From contig CAYYGL010000109.1 in NCBI GenBank assembly GCA_964471235.1, positions 1 to 16,470 on the forward strand: 16,470 nt of DNA, in the 5' to 3' direction. The notes beneath the pieces are model-generated. The model made no database searches and was not told the DNA's origin. It saw nothing but the letters and a program-made list of their open reading frames with translations. A program made the position numbers and the translations under genes. This DNA is from CAYYGL01 sp964471235 (lineage in GTDB: Bacteria > Calditrichota > Calditrichia > RBG-13-44-9 > J075). Below, in pieces: positions 1 through 5,285 of this stretch. Position 1 is the first letter of the stretch; the number at the start of each line of letters is the position of its first letter.

Positions 1-1394
1 GTCAACTGATGCTGCATATCCCGGAAGGGGTTTGGAAACCTGGTTTGCGCAATGAGTTTCCGCAATTTTTCGGCAACAAACCGCACCTGAACCAGACCGG
101 TATGAGGGAAAATGATGGCAAACTCATCGCCACCTAAGCGGGCAACAATATCGGCTTCCCGCACATTTTTTTTCAGGAGTTCTCCCACGTGCATCAATAC
201 GGAATTGCCAACACTATATCCATAGGTTTGGTTAAATAACCGAAAATCGTCAATATCCAGGATGATCACCGAAAGGGGGTATTCATAACGCAGGGTTTGG
301 GAAATTTCTTTGGAAAGGCTTTCCTGAAAATAGGCATGATTAAATAAGCCGGTAATGCTGTCTTTCAGCAACTCGGTCGACTCATGAGATTGTATCTTTA
401 CGATTTCCCGTTCCAATAACTCGATTTGGCGGTACGCCTGAAGCAGTTCATCCAGCAATTCTTTATAGGGGACTAATTGCCGCTGTAACAACTCGCCATT
501 TTCCTTTATTACCCGAAAGAAGGAGAGATTGTCTAATTCCGGAAAATTAAATTGATTGGCGAGCATTCTGGATTTCTCCAGTATCTTTCGGATAGATCTG
601 GCTAAAGCTTCCGATTCGCCGGAAAAGAAGTCTTTATAAAGGCGTTCAATTCGGGAAAAGGGTAGGGCAGCGGAATGTTGTAAAAGATGTTCGGTCAACC
701 GGGTAGAAAAGTAGATAATTCGGGTAGCCGGCTCAACTTTCTTTTCCCCCGGCACCTGTTTTTCAATGGTCTCCAGTTGGGAGATGAATCGGAAAAACTT
801 TTCCGGAAAACCCCACTGAGCGAAAATATTAACGGCAAATTCATTTAGCGTGCATCCCAGAAGCTGCATTTCTTCTTTTCTTCGGGCTGCTTTTGGGGAA
901 ATACTTTGAAGCTTGTTGAATATTTCCGGCAGTGCTCTCGCCAACGTTATATTCACCAAATCCGGTAAAATGGCTTGTAAAAAAATATCTTCAGCCGGGG
1001 ATACTTTGCTCTCGGATGCCAGAAAAAATGCAGCAATTGACCGCACAAACCAGCTTCGTTTTAAAAAAACGTAATCCAGAGTATCGTATTTCCCTACCGA
1101 CTTTAATTTTAGCAGCCATTCCAGAAAGAGAATGTTCCTCAGGTGTTTGACCCGTAATGTTTCAGTAACGTCCCGCAGATTGCGGGGCTTAGTGGGAGGG
1201 GTAAAGATGCCTACCCGGACAATGGAAGTCAGCAATTCTTTCGCATCGGAGAGAAGGGAATAGCGAATCCTGGGATTTCGTTTCGTCTGAAAGGACAGGC
1301 TAATCAGTTCCCGTAATGAATCCGGTGGATTGGGAACCCGGGGAGATTTATGAATGATTTCTAATAAACGGTCATTTGGAATAGCGTCCGGCAT
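1..1394 (-). CDS. HDOD–GGDEF signalling protein (probable diguanylate cyclase), C-terminus cut by window edge
   Basis: The minus-strand frame is open from ATG at 1394 to the window start, giving 464 codons. Residues ~15-215 look like an HDOD domain (segments such as LRDVTETLRVKHLRNIL and an ILPDLVNITLARALPEIF stretch), a non-catalytic HD-related sensory module. A helical linker with heptad-like LLDELLQAYRQIELLEREI precedes a GGDEF domain that begins near residue 345 (DSITGLFNHAYF). The active-site GGDEF lies at residues 421-425, and an RxxD inhibitory site (R412, D415) sits exactly five residues before it. The acidic ILDIDDF metal-binding segment is also intact. An active, product-inhibited diguanylate cyclase making c-di-GMP from two GTP is therefore expected. 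About 40 C-terminal residues are outside the window. The Shine-Dalgarno before ATG 1394 is weak (AGAGG about 13 bases away). The domain calls are by motif reading; the input sensed by HDOD is unknown. Confidence 0.9.
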   Translation of the reverse strand, partial: MPDAIPNDRLLEIIHKSPRVPNPPDSLRELISLSFQTKRNPRIRYSLLSDAKELLTSIVRVGIFTPPTKPRNLRDVTETLRVKHLRNILFLEWLLKLKSVGKYDTLDYVFLKRSWFVRSIAAFFLASESKVSPAEDIFLQAILPDLVNITLARALPEIFNKLQSISPKAARRKEEMQLLGCTLNEFAVNIFAQWGFPEKFFRFISQLETIEKQVPGEKKVEPATRIIYFSTRLTEHLLQHSAALPFSRIERLYKDFFSGESEALARSIRKILEKSRMLANQFNFPELDNLSFFRVIKENGELLQRQLVPYKELLDELLQAYRQIELLEREIVKIQSHESTELLKDSITGLFNHAYFQESLSKEISQTLRYEYPLSVIILDIDDFRLFNQTYGYSVGNSVLMHVGELLKKNVREADIVARLGGDEFAIIFPHTGLVQVRFVAEKLRKLIAQTRFPNPFRDMQHQL

Positions 1395-1696
1395 AGATTA
1401 TCGTCATCCTCTTCACATGGTCAATGAAAAAACTTCTTGTGACAAAGAGATAATCGACTGTGCCCGGGAATTACATTAATTGGAGGGGGGGATGAGCAAA
1501 GTTCAACCGGGTACTTAGCCCGAATCGACTCCCAAATCTTCATCCCTGGCGGTAAGCCCATGGGAAGTGAACAATTCCAATGCGACTTTAGAGAGATTCC
1601 AGGAAATTCCGACTTTGATCTTGGATCGGTCTTCAGTACCAGCCGGCGGATGAGCGGATGAGCACATAAACCCATCCACGAAATGGTCGCTTCATG

Positions 1697-1722
1697 AAAA
1701 GGCGCAGAGAACGCCGCGGTTA
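1697..1722 (-). repeat. Inverted fragment related to the GC-rich core of the intergenic repeat
   Basis: Read on the minus strand, this stretch has the order ACCGC…GCG…TCTCTGCG…TTTT, matching with small gaps the ACCGCCGCGTCTTTGCGGTTT core of the plus-strand copy at about 1820-1842. The two lie about 100 bases apart in opposite orientation. The similarity is short and gapped, so common origin is likely but not certain. Confidence 0.35.
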
Positions 1723-1801
1723 CCGAAAAACTATATATGACCACCCCTTTTCATAACGCTTCCGTATGGTTGAGTGCCAGGGGAAAATAGTTCGGTAAAT
1801 T

Positions 1802-1924
1802 TCATCATTACACCGCTGCGACCGCCGCGTCTTTGCGGTTTATCCTTCCACCCATAACGAGATGCCATTGGCAAACGTGGCTCCGTTGGAAACGGGATCA
1901 CGTTGTGATGAATGAATCAAGATA
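1802..1924 (+). repeat. Intergenic repeat, copy A
   Basis: This segment aligns along its whole length with 2980-3126. Shared blocks include TCATCAT.ACACCGCTGCGAC, the TCT.TGCGGTTT core, CATAACG, GCAAA.GTGGCTCCGTTGGA and a closing AATCA.GATA. Copy A is shorter because it lacks a GC-rich hairpin insertion present in copy B. It does not overlap any recognisable gene. I cannot name the repeat family. Confidence 0.8.
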
Positions 1925-2089
1925 GTTACAAAATCAAAATGATTTCGATTCTATGGGAACAGGGACGCCCGAGCTAAAATTTTATCCGTTGACAAACAAG
2001 TTTTCGGTTAATAAGTTAACTTTCACCGTGTTTATGTCATTTACGGGAATCAGCAGACCTTTGACAACACCATCAATGGAGTAAAGGTT

Positions 2090-2680
2090 ATGAAGTTTTG
2101 GTTAGCTACCCAATGTAGTCCCTCCTGCGGTCAATTCCGGGTTTCCCGGGGGTTGTATTCACTTGTGGGGGTGGCAACGATTGTGTTCATTGTGGCAAGC
2201 ACTTTCAGCGGGTGCGGTTCCAAAGACCGTTCCGAAGAAGGGCAGGGTGGGAAATTATCCTGGGAAGAATCCAAACCGGCGATTGTTCATTTTTCAATTC
2301 CCCCAATTGAACCGAATTACTGGCAGAGATTGCTGCAGTTACAGGATTCTATTGCCCATTCTCCCACCGACAGCCTTCTTCGAAAGGTATTCTGTGAACG
2401 TTCCTATTTTCCACAGAATCGAGCCATTGTGGTGGTCGGTATTGGCAGATTGCGAAATCCGAAAACGGGCACACCTATTCCAACCGGCTATGCCCGCCAG
2501 GCGGCTTTTAGCAGTGCTGCCCGCTGGGCGGCTTATACTCAAACCTGGCTGGAACAGAATTATCAACCGGAGTTTGGCGCAATTTCCACCGCTCTTAACC
2601 TGCCCTCTAAAGTGGTCAGGGAACAGGTGATTGGGGATTCTTTATTGTTGGAAGTGGCATTCGAGTATGCCGGTAAGTGA
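2090..2680 (+). CDS. Predicted lipoprotein, LPP20-like (196 aa)
   Basis: Residues 22-40 form a hydrophobic export segment that ends in FSGC, with Cys42 as the likely lipidation site. The -3 residue is Phe rather than the usual Leu, and the n-region of about 21 residues is long, so the lipobox is slightly atypical. The mature part begins with a polar linker (GSKDRSEEGQGG). Residues ~110-155 read IVVVGIGRLRN … ARQAAFSSAARWAAYTQTW, an alternation of a short strand and an Ala-rich helix resembling LPP20/outer-membrane lipoproteins of the 'GxGxA … A..A..dA' type. This resemblance is weak and the function is unknown. ATG 2090 is chosen because GGAG (2078-2081) lies upstream at reasonable spacing. 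The gene stands alone between two direct copies of an intergenic repeat, with long gaps on both sides. Confidence 0.75.
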   Translation: MKFWLATQCSPSCGQFRVSRGLYSLVGVATIVFIVASTFSGCGSKDRSEEGQGGKLSWEESKPAIVHFSIPPIEPNYWQRLLQLQDSIAHSPTDSLLRKVFCERSYFPQNRAIVVVGIGRLRNPKTGTPIPTGYARQAAFSSAARWAAYTQTWLEQNYQPEFGAISTALNLPSKVVREQVIGDSLLLEVAFEYAGK

Positions 2681-2884
2681 ATCCGCCATGAACATCGGTT
2701 CCCTTCCGGAGTAATGGAATGATGAATGACTCTGCCGGTAATTAACGGTATTTCTTCGGAAAGAATACGCCAAATAGGAGAGTCGGAAAATTTTGAATCT
2801 TTTTTCTGATTTTTCGGTATTGTATAACCTAAATTATTCGATACAGTTCGAGGTCACTTGAAATAGAACCCGGATGAAACAGAG

Positions 2885-2961
2885 AACGCTGATTTACCCG
2901 GAGGATGGGTCATCATCTTCAGAAAGTCTGCGAAAATCCCGATCCATCCGCGTTCTATTTT
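2885..2961 (+). repeat. Intergenic repeat module 2
   Basis: The module starts AACGCTGATT, then nine variable bases, then GATGGGTCATCAT. These two blocks recur with the same nine-base gap at 7930-7961. It continues with CTGCGAAAATCC and ATCCATCCGCGTTCTATTTTT. From memory, phrases of this kind ('aacgctgatt…', '…ctgcgaaaatcc…', '…ccgcgttctattt') recur between genes in many uncultured bacterial genomes, but I cannot confirm that here. It directly abuts repeat copy B, so the two may be parts of one composite element. Confidence 0.65.
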
Positions 2962-2979
2962 TGGGTGTCGAACTGACGG

Positions 2980-3126
2980 TCATCATAACACCGCTGCGAC
3001 TGCCGAGTCTCTGCGGTTTTTCCCACCACCATGTGTCATAACGTGCTCCCCTCGGGAGCGACGGTGTCATTAGCAAAGGTGGCTCCGTTGGACACAGGAG
3101 CATGTGGTGTTAAATTAATCAGGATA
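2980..3126 (+). repeat. Intergenic repeat, copy B, with two hairpins
   Basis: This is a direct repeat of 1802-1924. It additionally carries a perfect 6-bp hairpin, GCTCCC-ctc-GGGAGC (3045-3059), absent from copy A. A second potential stem uses the same arms, GCTCC (3082-3086) with GGAGC (3097-3101). In copy A the left arm of this second stem is conserved but the right arm has decayed. The recurring GCTCC/GGAGC arms suggest a structured nucleic acid rather than a coding remnant. Confidence 0.8.
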
Positions 3127-3183
3127 AAATTGCCCCGGTATGACGCCGGAAAAACAACCCTTTTTAGCCGTTTTCTCTGGGAA

Positions 3184-3203
3184 GGATAACCGTAACGTTA
3201 TCC
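3184..3203. promoter_or_regulatory. Perfect inverted repeat upstream of Asp-box gene
   Basis: GGATAAC-cgtaac-GTTATCC is a perfect 7-bp dyad with a 6-base centre, ending 33 bases before ATG 3237. Its position fits either an operator or a 5'-leader hairpin. No promoter elements could be placed confidently around it. Confidence 0.35.
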
Positions 3204-3236
3204 CGATTCGTTTCATTCATCAACACAGGAGATAAA

Positions 3237-5033
3237 ATGAAAACTGTGACACAATCTGGCTTTTCCGGAAATTTTACCGGGTGGATAAGTTGGGCGATTG
3301 CCATCATGATTGTCTTCACCGGGGTGGTAATTCCCCAGCATTTGGAACCCCCGGCAGGGGAGCGCATCATCCCCCTGGAAGTCCCGGATGACCCCTATTT
3401 ACCTTCACCGCGCGCCACCCATCTTACCTCACCCGCTTACCGTCTTATTCAGCCCGATTTTTTCACCGTTCAGGTAAATGTGGATTCCGCAGGGAACAAC
3501 ATCGTTGGCGATGCCGCCAATGAACCATCCATCGCCATTGACCCGACAGACCCGGCTCATATTGTAATAGGCTGGCGGCAGTTTGATACCATCACCAGCA
3601 ACTTTCGGCAAGCCGGCTATGCTTATTCATTTGATGGAGGATTGACCTGGACCTTTCCGGGGGTTTTGGAGCCGGGCATTTTTCGTTCTGATCCGGTGCT
3701 CGATTTTGACAGCGCCGGGGTGTTTTACTATAACAGCCTGACGGTTTCCGGCTCCGATTTCCATTGTAATGTATTTCGTTCCTCAGACGGCGGCGTTACC
3801 TGGGATGCCGGCGTGTTTGCCTTTGGCGGTGACAAAGCCTGGATGGTAATCGACCGAACCGGAGGAATGGGCACCGGGCATATTTACTCTCAATGGAGCC
3901 AGGGAATCGGGGCATGTGACCCCGGGCATTTCACCCGTTCTGCCAATGGCGGCGATAGTTACGAAACCTGTGTGCAAATTCCGGGATCTCCATTCTGGGG
4001 AACGCTTGCCGTGGGGTCGGCAGGGGAGTTATATGCTGCCGGTAGCGGATTCTCTGACTTTGTGGTGGCAAAATCCACAACGGCACGAGATTCCGCCCAG
4101 GCAGTGAGCTGGGATTTTTTTTCCACGGTTTCCCTGGGAGGGGACCTGGTGGCGTTTTCCGGCAACAACAGCCCCAATCCCGGTGGATTGTTAGGGCAGG
4201 CATGGATTGCCACCGACGTCTCCGGTGGGCCAAATGATGGCAATGTCTATCTTCTCTGCTCGGTTGACCCCAATGATTCCCCCGATCCCCTGGACGTGAT
4301 GTTTTCCCGAAGCACAGACGGCGGCGTCACCTGGAGTACCCCGGTGAAAATCAACAACGATTTTGCCATTAACTCCTGGCAGTGGTTTGGCACCATGTCG
4401 GTAGCTCCCAACGGACGGATCGATGTGGTCTGGCTGGATACCCGCGATAATCCGGGCACGGTACTGTCGTCACTTTATTATGCCTATTCAACAGATGGCG
4501 GCATAACCTGGTCGGCAAACATCAGACTCACCAACGAATTTGACCCCCACCTGGGCTGGCCCCAGCAAAACAAAATGGGCGATTATTTTGACATGGTATC
4601 CTTTAATGACGGGGCTCACCTGGCATGGGCAAACACCTTTAACGGCGAACAGGATGTCTACTATGCCTTTATTCCGGCGCCTATTGTTGGAATTGCCGCC
4701 AATCCACCCCGGGAGAATGTGGTGCAGTCCTTCTCCCTTTCTCCGAATTACCCCAACCCGTTTAATCCGGGCACAAATATTGAATTCGAAATCCCCAACG
4801 GGGCAGGCCGAGGTTCCCCTACGGGGCAAGGGGAATGGGTAACCCTCAAAATCTATGACCTGTTGGGAAGGGAAGTTAAAACCCTGGTGAATGGGCAGAT
4901 GGCAGCGGGAAACCACACCGTGTACTGGGATGGAACCGACAACAATGGAAACCCGGTGGATTCCGGGGTCTACCTCTACCGATTAGTCGTCAACGGCGTT
5001 TCCCTGACCCGCAAAATGACCCTGGTGAAATAG
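3237..5033 (+). CDS. Exported Asp-box/BNR (sialidase-like fold) protein with C-terminal sorting domain (598 aa)
   Basis: An N-terminal hydrophobic segment (residues ~14-33) acts as signal peptide or anchor. The body is a predicted β-propeller with four clear Asp-boxes (S-x-D-G-G-x-T-W): residues 131-138, 182-189, 359-366 and 418-425. A fifth at ~235 (SANGGDSY) is decayed. Such repeats occur in sialidases and other glycoside-binding propellers. The Arg triad and catalytic Tyr/Glu of true sialidases cannot be assigned by eye, so enzymatic activity is not claimed. Residues ~498-598 carry the SPNYPNPFNP signature (502-511), then an LKIYDLLGREV core and GVYLYRLVVNG…KMTLVK, a FlgD-like/type A C-terminal signal associated with type IX-like secretion. 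The ribosome binding site AGGAG before ATG 3237 is strong. The sorting domain holds an unusual GAGRGSPTGQGE insertion encoded by palindromic DNA (4797-4835). Confidence 0.9.
   Translation: MKTVTQSGFSGNFTGWISWAIAIMIVFTGVVIPQHLEPPAGERIIPLEVPDDPYLPSPRATHLTSPAYRLIQPDFFTVQVNVDSAGNNIVGDAANEPSIAIDPTDPAHIVIGWRQFDTITSNFRQAGYAYSFDGGLTWTFPGVLEPGIFRSDPVLDFDSAGVFYYNSLTVSGSDFHCNVFRSSDGGVTWDAGVFAFGGDKAWMVIDRTGGMGTGHIYSQWSQGIGACDPGHFTRSANGGDSYETCVQIPGSPFWGTLAVGSAGELYAAGSGFSDFVVAKSTTARDSAQAVSWDFFSTVSLGGDLVAFSGNNSPNPGGLLGQAWIATDVSGGPNDGNVYLLCSVDPNDSPDPLDVMFSRSTDGGVTWSTPVKINNDFAINSWQWFGTMSVAPNGRIDVVWLDTRDNPGTVLSSLYYAYSTDGGITWSANIRLTNEFDPHLGWPQQNKMGDYFDMVSFNDGAHLAWANTFNGEQDVYYAFIPAPIVGIAANPPRENVVQSFSLSPNYPNPFNPGTNIEFEIPNGAGRGSPTGQGEWVTLKIYDLLGREVKTLVNGQMAAGNHTVYWDGTDNNGNPVDSGVYLYRLVVNGVSLTRKMTLVK
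4798..4835 (+). repeat. Palindromic, G/C-rich insertion inside the sorting-domain coding region
   Basis: TTCCCCT (4814-4820) and AGGGGAA (4829-4835) are perfect 7-bp inverted arms around an 8-base loop ACGGGGCA. The same 8-mer ACGGGGCA also occurs at 4798-4805, a direct repeat 23 bases upstream. The stretch encodes about 12 residues between two otherwise conserved blocks of the C-terminal domain and keeps the frame. It looks like a small palindromic insertion tolerated in a loop; its source is unknown. Confidence 0.45.
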
Positions 5034-5086
5034 ACCTACCGGGTGAGATGGAGGAATGCATTGCTTCTACCCGCTATCCCGCCCGT

Positions 5087-5111
5087 TTTTTCCCTGGGGA
5101 CCCGGGAAAAA
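5087..5111. repeat. Inverted repeat downstream of Asp-box gene
   Basis: TTTTTCCC (5087-5094) pairs perfectly with GGGAAAAA (5104-5111) over a 9-base loop, about 55 bases after the stop codon. There is no following T-tract, so it is not a textbook rho-independent terminator, but it may act in 3'-end processing or protection. Confidence 0.35.
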
Positions 5112-5178
5112 TGTTCCAATTTGTAATGAATCTTGCAGAAAAAGCACTGGAAGATTTACTAATGATGTGAATCGCCTC

Positions 5179-5212
5179 TGCCCATTCATAGCGTCTCTAA
5201 CGGCAATGGGCA
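5179..5212. repeat. Inverted repeat between the two exported-protein genes
   Basis: TGCCCATT (5179-5186) and AATGGGCA (5205-5212) are perfect 8-bp arms with an 18-base loop, followed by TTTAAT on the plus strand. It lies 73 bases before the next start codon. It could be a weak terminator of the upstream gene or a leader structure of the downstream gene. Confidence 0.35.
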
Positions 5213-5285
5213 TTTAATCCCCGGGCGTCTTCTCAATATTCTGAAAGATGTTGGAATTCAGTTCTTAAACTACAGGAGATATTTT

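Larger units (their letters stand above)
1395..2089. other. Long intergenic region, no supported gene; contains repeats
   Basis: This 695-base gap separates the divergent HDOD–GGDEF gene from the lipoprotein gene. I find no convincing coding sequence: the longest open frame (minus strand, 1421-1744) has biased composition, no recognisable domain and no clear ribosome binding site. What can be seen is an inverted fragment of a GC-rich repeat (1697-1722), a full direct copy of the larger repeat (1802-1924), and a small AT-rich palindrome, AAATCA-AAA-TGATTT, at 1931-1945. A perfect TTGACA at 1989-1994 could be the -35 element for the lipoprotein gene, but the -10 region 17 bases downstream (TAAGTT) is poor. 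Confidence 0.6.
2681..3236. other. Long intergenic region filled mainly by repeats
   Basis: This 556-base gap holds about 200 bases of unremarkable AT-leaning sequence, then repeat module 2 (2885-2961), repeat copy B (2980-3126), and a perfect inverted repeat (3184-3203) ahead of the Asp-box protein gene. I see no credible gene. The minus-strand open frame over 2894-3103 is simply a translation of the repeats. Confidence 0.65.

Noticed and set aside
1397..1424. TTGACC-N16-GATAAT promoter-like pair on the minus strand before the HDOD–GGDEF gene
   Set aside because: Both boxes match well, but the implied transcription start would fall inside the first codons of the gene, so it cannot serve the chosen ATG unless the true start is downstream.
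1421..1744. 107-codon minus-strand open frame in the long intergenic region
   Set aside because: No recognisable domain, no good ribosome binding site, repeated Ser/Pro/Leu-rich composition, and it overlaps the inverted repeat fragment.
1694..1756. Short Arg-rich plus-strand ORF (20 codons, starting MKRRRERR)
   Set aside because: It lies on the GC-rich repeat fragment, has no Shine-Dalgarno, and the Arg-richness follows from the repeat's base pattern.
2894..3103. 69-codon minus-strand open frame
   Set aside because: It covers the two intergenic repeat modules and reads as a translation of repeat DNA.
4488..4916. 142-codon minus-strand open frame inside the Asp-box gene
   Set aside because: Shadow of a well-supported coding sequence with clear domains on the plus strand.
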